From: Alistipes sp.
Lineage (GTDB): Bacteria; Bacteroidota; Bacteroidia; Bacteroidales; Rikenellaceae
Length of the DNA: 64,000 bases
Assembly (NCBI GenBank): GCA_017555105.1
Contig: JAFZHB010000002.1
Location: 45,346-109,345, forward strand
Direction: 5' to 3'
Every line of letters starts with the position of its first letter. Positions within the stretch are counted from its first letter, which is position 1. The notes under the pieces were generated by a model. The model ran no database searches. It was given only the letters and a program-made list of their open reading frames with translations, and was not told where the DNA came from. The position numbers and the translations under genes are program-made. This document shows, piece after piece, positions 7,742-16,700 of this stretch.

Positions 7742-9235
7742 ATGAAACGATTTCTGAAAATCAATGCAGCGGACAATGTAGCCGTAGCGATTGCCGATGA
7801 CCTGAAGCAGGGTGAGGTAGTCGAGATCGACGGCCGCGCGATTACGCTGAAGGAGGATATTGGTCGCGGTCACAAGTTCGCTCTGCACGCCATTGCTGCC
7901 GGTGAGAATGTGATTAAGTATGGTTATCCGATCGGTCATGCTACGGAGGCAGTCGAGGAGGGTGCTTGGATCCACTCGCACAACCTGAAGACCAACCTGC
8001 ACGACAACCTGGAGTACACCTACGACCACAAGACCTACGAGATCGCCTATCCGAAGCGCGACGATCTGAAGGTGATGGGTTACCTGCGCAAGAACAACAC
8101 GATGGGTATCCGCAACGAGTTGTGGATCGTTCCCTCGGTAGGTTGCGTGAATGGTCAGGCACAGGCTATCGCCGAGCGCGTGAAGCGTGAGTGCGACTGC
8201 TCGCACCTGGATGATGTGCGCGTCTATACGCACAACTACGGTTGCTCGCAGCTGGGTGAGGACCACGCCAATACGCAGCACGCGTTGGCAGCCCTCGTGA
8301 AGCACCCGAATGCTGGTGCCGTGTTGGTGCTGGGTCTGGGTTGCGAAAACAACCAGATCGCCTCGTTCAAGGAGGTGATTGGCGAGTGGGACGAGGAGCG
8401 CGTGAAGTTCCTCATCGCACAGGAGGTAGAGGATGAGATCGAGACCGGTTTCGAGATCTGCAAGGCGTTGGTGGAGAAGACGCGCGAGGATAAGCGCGAG
8501 CCGCTGCCGTTGAGCTACCTGCGTGTCGGTTTGAAGTGCGGTGGCTCGGATGGTTTCTCGGGCATCACGGCTAACCCGCTGGTGGGTCTGTTCTCGGATT
8601 GGCTCATTGCACAGGGTGGTACGACGATCCTGACCGAGGTGCCGGAGATGTTTGGTGCCGAGACGATCCTCATGGACCGCGCTGTTAATAAAGAGGTATT
8701 CGAGAATACGGTTTGCCTGATCAACGACTTCAAGGGTTACTTCCGCAAGTACGATCAGCCGATCTACGAGAACCCCTCGCCGGGTAATAAGAAGGGTGGT
8801 ATCACGACCCTCGAGGAGAAGTCGCTCGGTTGCGTACAGAAGGGTGGTGCACAGCAGGTGGTTGATGTGCTCAACTACTGCCAGCCGATCACGAAGTCGG
8901 GTCTGAACCTCTTGCAGGCTCCGGGTAACGACCTCGTGGCAGCCTCTTCGCTGGCACTCTCGGGTTGCCAGATCGTGCTCTTTACGACCGGTCGCGGTAC
9001 GCCGTTTGGTGCCTTTGTGCCGACGATGAAGATCTCGACCAATACGCAGCTCTCGCAGTTCAAGGCCAACTGGATCGATTTTAATGCCGGTACGATGGTC
9101 GAGGATGAGGAGCCGCAGGTTGTTTTGGAGCGTCTGATCGAGAAGATCGTATCGACGGTCAATGGCGAGCCGCTGAAGCACGAGAAGACGGGCTTCAAGG
9201 AGATCGCTATCTTCAAGACGGGTGTAACCTTGTAA
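7742..9235 (+). CDS. uxaA: Altronate dehydratase
   Basis: 497 residues, the full length of the UxaA family. Dehydrates D-altronate to 2-keto-3-deoxygluconate using a metal ion. An N-terminal SAF-type domain (about residues 1-90) is joined to the large C-terminal dehydratase domain. The latter carries cysteines in NYGCSQ near residue 170 and LGLGCENNQ near residue 200. It lies 80 bp after uxaB beyond a terminator-like hairpin and 12 bp before the pectinesterase gene. It completes the galacturonate-to-KDG path. Confidence 0.95.
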   Translation: MKRFLKINAADNVAVAIADDLKQGEVVEIDGRAITLKEDIGRGHKFALHAIAAGENVIKYGYPIGHATEAVEEGAWIHSHNLKTNLHDNLEYTYDHKTYEIAYPKRDDLKVMGYLRKNNTMGIRNELWIVPSVGCVNGQAQAIAERVKRECDCSHLDDVRVYTHNYGCSQLGEDHANTQHALAALVKHPNAGAVLVLGLGCENNQIASFKEVIGEWDEERVKFLIAQEVEDEIETGFEICKALVEKTREDKREPLPLSYLRVGLKCGGSDGFSGITANPLVGLFSDWLIAQGGTTILTEVPEMFGAETILMDRAVNKEVFENTVCLINDFKGYFRKYDQPIYENPSPGNKKGGITTLEEKSLGCVQKGGAQQVVDVLNYCQPITKSGLNLLQAPGNDLVAASSLALSGCQIVLFTTGRGTPFGAFVPTMKISTNTQLSQFKANWIDFNAGTMVEDEEPQVVLERLIEKIVSTVNGEPLKHEKTGFKEIAIFKTGVTL

Positions 9236-9247
9236 AAAACAAAAAAC

Positions 9248-10237
9248 ATGAAACACATATTAGCAATCTTTGCGTTGCTGCTGTTTGTTGGCTGCAACCA
9301 AGAACCGAAGACGGAGTATGTGGTGGATTGTAATGGAAAGGGAGACTTTACGAGCGTTCAGGCGTGCCTGGACGCTCTTCCCTCAAAATCCCCCGTATGG
9401 CGAACCGTAACGATCAAGGAGGGTGTCTATCGCGAGAAGGTCTCGATCGACTACTACAAGGATAAGCTCACGCTCATCGGCGAGGGAGATGTGAAGATTG
9501 TTTGGGACGACCATGCAGGCATCGAGCTCGAGGATGGTTACAAGATGACGACCTACGACTGCTGGACGATGACCGTCTTGGCCGACGAGGTGCATCTGAT
9601 CAACCTGACGATCGAGAACGACTCGGGCCGCAAGGGTCAGGGCGTGGCGCTCGAGACACAGGGCGACCGCATTATCATCGAGAACTGCCGCCTGCTGGGC
9701 AACCAGGATACCTTCTTTACGAAGGATTATGTGGCGCGCGTCTATGTGAAGGATAGCTACATCGAGGGTACAACCGACTTTATTTTCGGTGCTTCAACCA
9801 CGGTGTTTGACAACTGTCAGATCCACTGCAAGCAGAACAGCTACATCACGGCAGCCTCGACGGCCGAGCGCACGATTTATGGCTACATCTTCCGCAACTG
9901 CCGCATCTCGGTAGGCGAGGGGGTGACGGCTATGTATCTGGGTCGCCCCTGGAAGTCGACCGGTCGCACGGTGTGGATCGAGTGCTATATGCCCGAGGAG
10001 ATTGTTCCGGCAGGTTGGCACAACTGGGGTGCAAAGGATCGCGAGGAGCGTTGCTTCTATGCCGAGTATAAGAGCTACGGCCCGGGCGCAAGACCCGATC
10101 AGCGTGTAAAGTGGTCGCACCAGCTCACCGAGGAGCAGGTGGCCAAGGAGTACACCTTGGAGAAGATTTTTGCCCTCAAGGTGGGCTCGGAGCAGTACCG
10201 CTACAAGTGGGACGGCACCTTTAATAAGGAGAATTAA
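9248..10237 (+). CDS. Pectinesterase lipoprotein (carbohydrate esterase family 8)
   Basis: 329 residues. Signal peptide with lipobox ending in Cys16 (LLFVGC), so it is probably anchored on the outer side of a membrane. A right-handed beta-helix fold is suggested by repeated short strands. The CE8 catalytic set is present: Asp154 in GNQDTF, Asp177 in TDFIFG and Arg233 in LGRPW. It removes methyl esters from homogalacturonan, exposing galacturonate that the upstream genes degrade. It is 12 bp after uxaA and 11 bp before the GH43 gene. Confidence 0.93.
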   Translation: MKHILAIFALLLFVGCNQEPKTEYVVDCNGKGDFTSVQACLDALPSKSPVWRTVTIKEGVYREKVSIDYYKDKLTLIGEGDVKIVWDDHAGIELEDGYKMTTYDCWTMTVLADEVHLINLTIENDSGRKGQGVALETQGDRIIIENCRLLGNQDTFFTKDYVARVYVKDSYIEGTTDFIFGASTTVFDNCQIHCKQNSYITAASTAERTIYGYIFRNCRISVGEGVTAMYLGRPWKSTGRTVWIECYMPEEIVPAGWHNWGAKDREERCFYAEYKSYGPGARPDQRVKWSHQLTEEQVAKEYTLEKIFALKVGSEQYRYKWDGTFNKEN

Positions 10238-10248
10238 ACGAATCAACT

Positions 10249-11895
10249 ATGAAGAAACTACTGACTGTATTGACTGCCCTTGTGCTCGTGGCCTCGGCCT
10301 CGGCACAGACGGTTTGGACGCCCGATTTGGGCAATGGCCAGTATAAGAATCCGGTGCTCTATGCCGATTATTCGGATCCCGATGTGATCCGCGTGGGGGA
10401 TGACTATTGGCTGACGGCCTCGTCCTTCAACTGCGCGCCGGGTCTGCCGATTCTGCACTCGACCGATCTTGTCAATTGGGATATCGTGAACTATGTCTTC
10501 CTCAATCAGCCGCCCTATGATTGGTTTAACGAGCCGCGTCATGGTGACGGTGTGTGGGCCCCTTCGATTCGTTTTCACGACGATTGGTTCTATGTCTATT
10601 GGGGTGATCCGGATCGCGGTGTGATGATGTCGAAGACACAGGATCCGCGTGGTAAGTGGTCGGAACCGATCTTGGTGAAGGCCGCGAAGGGTATCATCGA
10701 CACCTCGCCCCTCTGGGATGAGGATGGCAAAGCCTACCTCGTGCATGGTTGGGCCGGTTCGCGAGCCGGCTTCAAGAGCGTCTTGTCGGTAAGCGAGATG
10801 TCGCCCGATGGTGAGCGACTGATCGGTCCCGATGTGATGATCTTCGATGGCCACGGCGAGCACCCGACGATCGAGGGTCCGAAGTTCTACAAGCGCAACG
10901 GATGGTATTATGTCTTTGCTCCGGCCGGTGGCGTGAAGACGGGTTGGCAGGTTGTCCTGCGCTCGCGTTCGCCCTTTGGCCCGTATGAGATTAAGACCGT
11001 CCTGGAGCAGGGCTCGACCGAGATCCCCGGCCCGCATCAAGGCGGTTGGGTCGAAGATGTGAAGGGCGACTGCTGGTTTATGCACTTTGTCGATATGTAC
11101 GCCTACGGTCGTGTCTGCCACCTGCAGCCGATGAAGTGGACGGAGGACGATTGGTGCACGATGGGTGTCGACTACGACGGCAACGGCATCGGTGAGCCGG
11201 TGCTGATGCACAAGAAGCCCGCTTCGCGTCTGCGTTCAGCAGTACGCACGCCGGCCGACAGCGATGAGTTCGATTCGCGTGAGCTGGGGCTGCAGTGGCA
11301 GTGGCACGCTAATCCGCAGCTGCATTGGGGCTTTACCTTCCCCTCGGCAGGTATCTTCCGCATGTATTGCCGTAAGGTTGATGGCCTCTATCCGAACCTC
11401 TCGGGTAATGGCAACCTGCTCTTGCAGAAGGTCAATGCTCCCGACTACACGGTGACGACGAAGCTCACCTTCCATCCTGCCTATGAGGGCGATCGCGCCG
11501 GTCTGATCATGATGGGTCACGACTATGCGACAATCGGTCTGAAGTATCAGAAGGGTAAGATTACGATCGAGCAGGGTCGTTGCATGGATGCCATGCGCAA
11601 GGGCAATCCCGAGGAGGTGCTTGCTACGCTTCCCTATCAGGAGCACGGCGCAGCGGTGGATGTCTACCTCCGTTGCCGCATCGAGCAGGAGTGGAAGAAG
11701 GGCGAGCAGCCGCGTATGTTCTGCCGCTTCTCGTACAGCACCGACGGCAAGCGTTTCAAGGAGCTCGGTGAGCAGTTTGAGGCGCAGGCTGGCCATTGGA
11801 TTGGTGCGAAGATCGGTCTCTATGTCGATGCTGAGATCCACAAGAATGATGGCGGTTGGGCGGATATTGATTGGTTCCGTGTTTCGGCCAAGTAG
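10249..11895 (+). CDS. Glycoside hydrolase family 43 with C-terminal beta-sandwich domain
   Basis: 548 residues. An ordinary secretion signal (cleavage near ASA-Q, residues 17-20) exports it, probably to the periplasm. The five-bladed propeller of GH43 fills about residues 30-320. Its expected acid set is Asp43 (YSDPD), Asp151 (IDTSPLWD) and Glu209 (IEGPKF). The last 200 residues look like the concanavalin-like C-terminal domain of xylosidase-type GH43 enzymes. Substrate cannot be read directly. With a pectinesterase and uronate genes beside it, an arabinose, xylose or galactose side chain of pectin is likely. It is the last gene of the operon. Confidence 0.9.
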   Translation: MKKLLTVLTALVLVASASAQTVWTPDLGNGQYKNPVLYADYSDPDVIRVGDDYWLTASSFNCAPGLPILHSTDLVNWDIVNYVFLNQPPYDWFNEPRHGDGVWAPSIRFHDDWFYVYWGDPDRGVMMSKTQDPRGKWSEPILVKAAKGIIDTSPLWDEDGKAYLVHGWAGSRAGFKSVLSVSEMSPDGERLIGPDVMIFDGHGEHPTIEGPKFYKRNGWYYVFAPAGGVKTGWQVVLRSRSPFGPYEIKTVLEQGSTEIPGPHQGGWVEDVKGDCWFMHFVDMYAYGRVCHLQPMKWTEDDWCTMGVDYDGNGIGEPVLMHKKPASRLRSAVRTPADSDEFDSRELGLQWQWHANPQLHWGFTFPSAGIFRMYCRKVDGLYPNLSGNGNLLLQKVNAPDYTVTTKLTFHPAYEGDRAGLIMMGHDYATIGLKYQKGKITIEQGRCMDAMRKGNPEEVLATLPYQEHGAAVDVYLRCRIEQEWKKGEQPRMFCRFSYSTDGKRFKELGEQFEAQAGHWIGAKIGLYVDAEIHKNDGGWADIDWFRVSAK

Positions 11896-11920
11896 GATCG
11901 TCCAATAGCATGAAAGAGAA

Positions 11921-11949
11921 AAGCCTCGGAGGTTACTCCGAGGCTTTTT
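11921..11949. terminator. Bidirectional terminator between GH43 and MATE genes
   Basis: AAGCCTCGGA (11921-11930) pairs with TCCGAGGCTT (11937-11946), followed by T residues on the plus strand and preceded by an A-rich run that serves the minus strand. The MATE stop codon lies inside the hairpin. Confidence 0.85.
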
Positions 11950-13258
11950 CGTAGAGGGTGCGCAACCGTTTGGTGAGCAGGTATTGGAATAATCCGCGCA
12001 GAATCATGTAGAGGGTGAAGGCTGCCCAGAGGGCGTTGTTCCCAATCAGCGGATAGGCCGCGAAGAAGAGCAGGAAGAAGCCCACGGTGGAGAGCGCCAT
12101 TGAGTCGCGCATGACGCGGCTCTCGGTGGCTCCGATCATGATGCCGTCGAGCGCAAAGGGGATGGCGCAGAAGATCGGAATGAGGACAATCCAACCGATG
12201 TATCGACCTGCCAGGTCGAGGATCTCTTGTGCATTGCCGCTCTCCGAGTCGACAAAGAGTGCCAAGAGATCGCGCCAGCCCACCACATAGAGCGCCACAA
12301 AGCCGATGGCGATCAGGCCGCTCCAGAGAATCGAACGGTTGATGCAGATGCGCAGGTGATGGCTGTCGCGTGCACCGATGAAGCGCCCCGTGAGCGCCTC
12401 GGCAGCGTAGGCAAAACCGTCGGTCATGTAGGAGAAGAGCGTGAAGAGCTGGATCAGGAGCGTGTTCACGGCCAGAATGTTTGCGTCGCCCATGCGGGTC
12501 GAAGCGGCGGTTAGGAAGGTGTAGACGATCACATTGCAGAGCGTGCGCAGCATGATGTCGCGGTTCACGCGGAAGAAGTTCTTCAGGGGTTCGAGGTCCA
12601 ATACGCGCTTCCAGTCGATCACCGTGAGCAGGTGCTTGTAGCGGATGTAGAGCAGCAGCAGGGAGAGTACCACACCCGTATATTGCGCCAATACCGAGGC
12701 GTAGGCGATACCGACGATGCCCAAGTCGAGTCCGAAGGCGAAGGCAAAACTGCAAGCGATGTGGATCAGGTTGACGATGATGGCTGTTGCCATCGGGATC
12801 ACGGCGTTTTGCATGCCCGTAAACCAACCGTTGAAGCCGAAGAGCAGGATGCCGGCGGGCACAGCCCAGATGCGGGCGTAGAAGTAGTCGCGCGTCATTT
12901 CGTCGCCGTTCATGATGCGCAGAGCTACCTCGCCGAGCGGATATTGAAATGCAACCAACAATAGACCGAGCACTCCGGCCACGAGCAGGGCGCGCACCAG
13001 CATGTTCGTGCACTCCTTGTAGTCTTGTGCGCCGTAGGCCTGTGCCGTGAAACCGCTTGTACCCATGCGCACGAAGGAGCAGTTCCAATAGATGAAGTTA
13101 AAGATCGATGCACCGATAGCCAGTGCTCCGATCGTGGCGGCCGAATTTGTTCCCCAATGTCCCGCGATGGCTGTCGATGCGATGCCCATGAGCGGTACGG
13201 TGATATTGGAGATGATGTTCGGAATTGCCAAACGCAATATCGCTCGATTCATCTTCAT
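11933..13258 (-). CDS. MATE-family efflux transporter (DinF/NorM type)
   Basis: 441 residues with about twelve transmembrane segments in two repeats, the normal MATE size. The N-terminal segment MNRAILRLAIPNIISN is typical of the family's first helix. Likely exports organic cations or drugs by Na+ or H+ antiport; the substrate is unknown. Monocistronic, convergent with GH43. On the minus strand a possible -7 element TACCTTTA lies at 13267-13274, just upstream of the start. Confidence 0.9.
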   Translation of the reverse strand: MKMNRAILRLAIPNIISNITVPLMGIASTAIAGHWGTNSAATIGALAIGASIFNFIYWNCSFVRMGTSGFTAQAYGAQDYKECTNMLVRALLVAGVLGLLLVAFQYPLGEVALRIMNGDEMTRDYFYARIWAVPAGILLFGFNGWFTGMQNAVIPMATAIIVNLIHIACSFAFAFGLDLGIVGIAYASVLAQYTGVVLSLLLLYIRYKHLLTVIDWKRVLDLEPLKNFFRVNRDIMLRTLCNVIVYTFLTAASTRMGDANILAVNTLLIQLFTLFSYMTDGFAYAAEALTGRFIGARDSHHLRICINRSILWSGLIAIGFVALYVVGWRDLLALFVDSESGNAQEILDLAGRYIGWIVLIPIFCAIPFALDGIMIGATESRVMRDSMALSTVGFFLLFFAAYPLIGNNALWAAFTLYMILRGLFQYLLTKRLRTLYEKASE

Positions 13259-13338
13259 TTCGGTCGTAAAGGTAGAAAGAAATTGTTGAATTTTGAAATT
13301 TGCTTGCGCGGAGTGATGAAATCCCGAAAAAAAAGAAT

Positions 13339-13346
13339 TACCTTTG
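13339..13346 (+). promoter_or_regulatory. Probable -7 element for the pseudouridine synthase gene
   Basis: TACCTTTG matches TAnnTTTG and lies about 30 bp upstream of the start at 13376. No clear TTG lies 19-21 bp further upstream, so the call rests on the -7 box alone. Confidence 0.4.
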
Positions 13347-13375
13347 TGCCCGCAAAATACCTATAATAGAAAGAG

Positions 13376-14593
13376 ATGGAAAAGAAATTCAACGACTCAA
13401 GCTCGGCCTTGTCGCGTTTTGGACGCGATAAGCGTGTGCGTACCGTGACGGCCGCCACCGAGCGTGTAGAGCGTCGTCCGCGCGCTGAGAAGAGCGAAGG
13501 TGGGCGTTTTGGCCGCCAGGAGCGCGGCGAGCAGACGGAGCGTAACTTCAACCGCGCAGAGCGTGGTGAGCGCAGCTTCAATCGTACGGAGCGTGGCGAG
13601 CGTAGCTTCAACCGCAACGATCGCGGTGCGAAGGGTGGCAAGCCGACGAAGCGTGCTTCGTATAATCCGCACTTCTCGGAGGATAACCGCCCCTTGTTCG
13701 AGGAGCAGGGCGAGCGCAAGAGCTTCGGCGCAAAGCGTACTTTCGGCGACAAGAAGTTTGCCGGCAAGGCGCAGGGCGATAAGAAGTTCGAGAAGAAGCC
13801 CTTCGATAAGAAGCGTTCGTTCAAGCGCGACGAGGAGCGTCCGCGCAGCTATCCGAAGTTCAATCCGGAGCGTCAGACGGGCGAGATGCGTCTGAATCGT
13901 TTCCTGGCGCAGTCGGGCATCTGCTCGCGTCGCGAGGCTGACGATCTGATTACGGCCGGTCTGGTAACGGTAAACGGTGTCATCGTATCGGAGCTCGGTA
14001 CGAAGGTGCTGCCGACCGATGAGGTGAAGTTCAACGACAGCCGTGTGCAGGGTGAGAAGAAGGTCTACCTCGTGCTCAACAAGCCGAAGGGCTATGTGAC
14101 CTCACTCGATGATCCGCACGCCGGCAAGCTGGTGATGGATCTGGTGAAGGGTGCTTGCGAGGAGCGTATCTACCCCGTAGGTCGCCTCGATAAGAACTCG
14201 CTGGGTCTGCTGCTCTTTACGAACGACGGCGATCTGACGAAGACCCTCACGCACCCCTCTTACCGCAAGAAGAAGATCTACCAGGTGTCGCTCGATAAGC
14301 CCCTGACGCGTGCCGATATGGACCGCCTGGCCGAGGGTATTACGCTCGAGGATGGCGAGATCTATGCCGACGAGATCTCCTACTTGAAGGATAACAAGCA
14401 GGAGGTGGGCATCGAGATCCACTCGGGTCGCAACCGTATCGTACGCCGTATGTTCGAGTTCCTGGGCTACACGGTAACGAAGCTCGATCGCGTTTACTAT
14501 GCCGGTCTGACGAAGAAGAACCTCAAGCGTGGTGCTTGGCGCTTCCTCTCGAAGGAGGAGGTGACGCGCCTCAAGGCTGGTCTCTACGAGTAG
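13376..14593 (+). CDS. RluB/RsuA-type pseudouridine synthase with long charged N-terminal extension
   Basis: 405 residues. The C-terminal 235 residues are a standard enzyme: an S4 RNA-binding domain from about Met171 (MRLNRFLAQSG), then the catalytic domain with Asp272 in GRLDKNS. It converts a uridine in 23S rRNA to pseudouridine. Residues 1-165 are an unstructured Arg/Lys/Glu-rich region that includes three ten-residue repeats of the form ERSFNRxERG and several KKFxxK blocks. Such extensions are common in Bacteroidetes homologues and may help bind RNA (inference). A terminator follows at 14629. Confidence 0.9.
   Translation: MEKKFNDSSSALSRFGRDKRVRTVTAATERVERRPRAEKSEGGRFGRQERGEQTERNFNRAERGERSFNRTERGERSFNRNDRGAKGGKPTKRASYNPHFSEDNRPLFEEQGERKSFGAKRTFGDKKFAGKAQGDKKFEKKPFDKKRSFKRDEERPRSYPKFNPERQTGEMRLNRFLAQSGICSRREADDLITAGLVTVNGVIVSELGTKVLPTDEVKFNDSRVQGEKKVYLVLNKPKGYVTSLDDPHAGKLVMDLVKGACEERIYPVGRLDKNSLGLLLFTNDGDLTKTLTHPSYRKKKIYQVSLDKPLTRADMDRLAEGITLEDGEIYADEISYLKDNKQEVGIEIHSGRNRIVRRMFEFLGYTVTKLDRVYYAGLTKKNLKRGAWRFLSKEEVTRLKAGLYE
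13538..13627 (+). repeat. Three tandem 30-bp coding repeats
   Basis: Three consecutive 30-bp units encode ERNFNRAERG, ERSFNRTERG and ERSFNRNDRG inside the N-terminal extension of the pseudouridine synthase. Their sequence similarity suggests repeat expansion by slippage or unequal recombination. Confidence 0.75.
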
Positions 14594-14628
14594 TCAAGCG
14601 TTGAAATCACACACTTGTGATACAAAAA

Positions 14629-14670
14629 ATGGCTGTCCAACCAAAAGTTGCGACAGCCATTTCTCTTTTT
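14629..14670 (+). terminator. Terminator after the pseudouridine synthase gene
   Basis: ATGGCTGTC (from 14629) pairs with GACAGCCAT (14652-14660), followed by a T-rich tail. The A-run before the left arm could also serve transcription of the minus-strand peptidase gene. Confidence 0.8.
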
Positions 14671-14679
14671 GGGAGTAGA

Positions 14680-14716
14680 GAATTTTGAATTCTATATTCT
14701 AAATTTTGAATTTCTA
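14680..14716. repeat. Dispersed AT-rich intergenic repeat, copy 3
   Basis: Same element as 3995-4032 and the reverse complement of 33-73, with the block AATTTTGAATT repeated on either side of TCTATATTCTAA. Its right end contains the stop codon (14714-14716) of the minus-strand peptidase gene. Confidence 0.5.
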
Positions 14717-15919
14717 GTGCGTTGCTTTCCACCAAGCGGTTTGCTTCTTCTCTGCGCAGGCCGAGTTAAGACTCGGATCGGAGGTCGAGATACCCGAGAA
14801 GGAGCGCATCGGGAAGATGTAGCCGCTGCTGTAGAACTTCGGGGTGTGTCCGCGATGGGTGGAGGGGATCATGCGCTCGAGCTGGGCGGCAAAGGCCGCT
14901 TTGAGCGCTTCGTCGGCCGAGTAGTGAGCTACATAGTCGCCCAAGTCGAAGAATCGGTGCTGCGAGAGGTAGTCGAAACTCTGGATCGTCTGCAGATCGA
15001 CCGCATGGGTTGCGGCGGCGTTGATCTGCTTCATGAGCGCGGCCAGCGGCTCAATCTCGCTACACTTGATCGCTGCAATGTTGCCGTAGGGGTAAGCTTC
15101 GTTGTAGTAGGTGTAGTGGTTGTAGAACTCGACAAACCCGTCGCAGATGGCGGGGTAGTCGGGCGTGCCGATCATCTTACCACCCACCTCGGCATAGGGG
15201 AAGCCGTAGTTCATGATCTCGCAGGGCGAGGCAATCAGGTAGTCAGCCACCTGGCGTAGGTCGTAGGCCACCTCGATCGATGACATGTAGCAGTTGTCGA
15301 AGAGGATGTACTCCATGTGCAGCTCACTCTCCTGCAGTGCGGTAGCCAGGGAGGCGATGTCGCAGCGATGATTCTGCGATTGCCCGCCAAACCAACGCGT
15401 CAGGGGAAGGCCGTCGGCTGCGGTGTGCTCCCAGTACTCGCGCTCGGGTGTTCCGTCGCTCGTCAGCATCGAGCCACTTGCCGAGAGCGATTGCCCGGGG
15501 TGGGCGGGGAGCCACGCCATGCCGTGGCTGCCGATCGTCATTGCATAGCGTTTGGCGGGGGCGAGTCGTTTTACATCCTTAAGCACCTCGCCGATGCCCT
15601 CCGCGGTGGTGAAGGCGATATTCTTATAGGTGGCCAGGTCGCGTTCGCAGACGATGCCCTTGCGGTCGTAGATCTCGAAGAGGCGTCCATCGGTGCTGCT
15701 CGACATGAAGTAGACCAACACACGGCAATGCTCGGGGATGCCCTGCTCGATGACGCGCTTCATATCCTCGATGTTCGTCAGGAAGAACGAGGTGAGGTTG
15801 TCCGACCACGGTAGGTACATCAGCAGCGTCTGCTCGGTGGCAGGAGGGGCGGGGTGCTCCTCTTTTTTGCAGCCAACCACCAGGAGTAGCGCCCAGAGAA
15901 GGATTGCGATCCGTTTCAT
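14714..15919 (-). CDS. Clostripain-family (C11) cysteine peptidase lipoprotein
   Basis: 401 residues. Signal peptide with Cys16 (LLVVGC) marks a lipoprotein. The C11 catalytic dyad is visible as His132 in IGSHGMAW and Cys210 in FDNCYMSS. Clostripain-like enzymes usually cleave after basic residues, but specificity here is unknown. Its start overlaps the stop of the DUF4919 gene by one base (TAATG), so the two are translationally coupled. They form the tail of the ligA-dapA gene run. The role may be host or dietary protein digestion or envelope protein processing (inference). Confidence 0.87.
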   Translation of the reverse strand: MKRIAILLWALLLVVGCKKEEHPAPPATEQTLLMYLPWSDNLTSFFLTNIEDMKRVIEQGIPEHCRVLVYFMSSSTDGRLFEIYDRKGIVCERDLATYKNIAFTTAEGIGEVLKDVKRLAPAKRYAMTIGSHGMAWLPAHPGQSLSASGSMLTSDGTPEREYWEHTAADGLPLTRWFGGQSQNHRCDIASLATALQESELHMEYILFDNCYMSSIEVAYDLRQVADYLIASPCEIMNYGFPYAEVGGKMIGTPDYPAICDGFVEFYNHYTYYNEAYPYGNIAAIKCSEIEPLAALMKQINAAATHAVDLQTIQSFDYLSQHRFFDLGDYVAHYSADEALKAAFAAQLERMIPSTHRGHTPKFYSSGYIFPMRSFSGISTSDPSLNSACAEKKQTAWWKATH

Positions 15920-16662
15920 TATTTGTATTCGCGGGGTTTGAGGTTGTTGAACTGCCAGGTGCGATCACGCTGGTAGGTGTAACCGTCGGGCTTGTTCCAG
16001 TAGACACGGCCGAAGTCGAAGTAGATACCCTTGCGCTTCTTGCCATCGACTACGCGGGGCGAGAGCAGGGGGATGAACTCCACCGTGCGGCTGATGATGC
16101 GCGGCTGGTCGTGGCTGAAGCCCTCGACGGCCATCATGTCGATGGCGTGATCGAACATCAGCACATGCATCGGGCTCTTCTGCGTGAGTCCGTCGCCCGA
16201 GGCGGCAATGGCGCGCACGATGCCCTGCTTGTGGCGTGCCCACTTGGCGGCTGCCTCGCGCTGACCGAGCATCTCGCAGGCGAAGGTCATCACATTGAGG
16301 ATCTTCGGGCTGAAGGGGTCGCGCATGCGCGCAGCGTCGGCCGTGCGGAGCAACTCCTCCAACAGCGCCTGGTCGGCCTGGTCGGGGTCGAGGTGGAGCA
16401 TCAGCGCCATCATCTGCTCGGCGTCGGGATTTGAGTTTAGCGGTTTGTAGCTCTCGTGGTAGGCGAAGCCGTAGTAGAGGTAGTGGTAGTCAAGATCCGT
16501 CAGTGTCTCGTCGCCCGTCGTGTAGCGCATCATCAGCGCCGTGTAGTAGTAGGGCGAGCGTTGGTTGGAGATCTGCTCCAGAATGTCTTGCTCAACAGGG
16601 GTCTTGGCGGCCGTCAATAACGGCAGCAACACCACCAGGAGCATAGTGAGGCGTTTCATCAT
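15919..16662 (-). CDS. DUF4919-family secreted protein
   Basis: 247 residues with a signal peptide (first 20 residues, cleavage near TAA-K). The pattern YTALMMRYTTGDETLTDLDY followed by YYGFAYHESYKPL is characteristic of DUF4919, a Bacteroidetes family of unknown function. The C-terminus (FDFGRVYWNKPDGYTYQRD) is well conserved in that family. It starts 38 bp after the dapA stop and ends in a TAATG overlap with the C11 peptidase start, suggesting a shared periplasmic or surface role. Confidence 0.8.
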   Translation of the reverse strand: MMKRLTMLLVVLLPLLTAAKTPVEQDILEQISNQRSPYYYTALMMRYTTGDETLTDLDYHYLYYGFAYHESYKPLNSNPDAEQMMALMLHLDPDQADQALLEELLRTADAARMRDPFSPKILNVMTFACEMLGQREAAAKWARHKQGIVRAIAASGDGLTQKSPMHVLMFDHAIDMMAVEGFSHDQPRIISRTVEFIPLLSPRVVDGKKRKGIYFDFGRVYWNKPDGYTYQRDRTWQFNNLKPREYK

Positions 16663-16700
16663 AAGTCAAGCGGTATGGTTCCCCGAAGAGAACGCTCCGA

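Noticed and set aside
1-12000. SusC/SusD pair of a polysaccharide utilisation locus
   Set aside because: No TonB-dependent receptor or SusD-like protein is encoded in the visible part of the pectin region; it may lie to the left.
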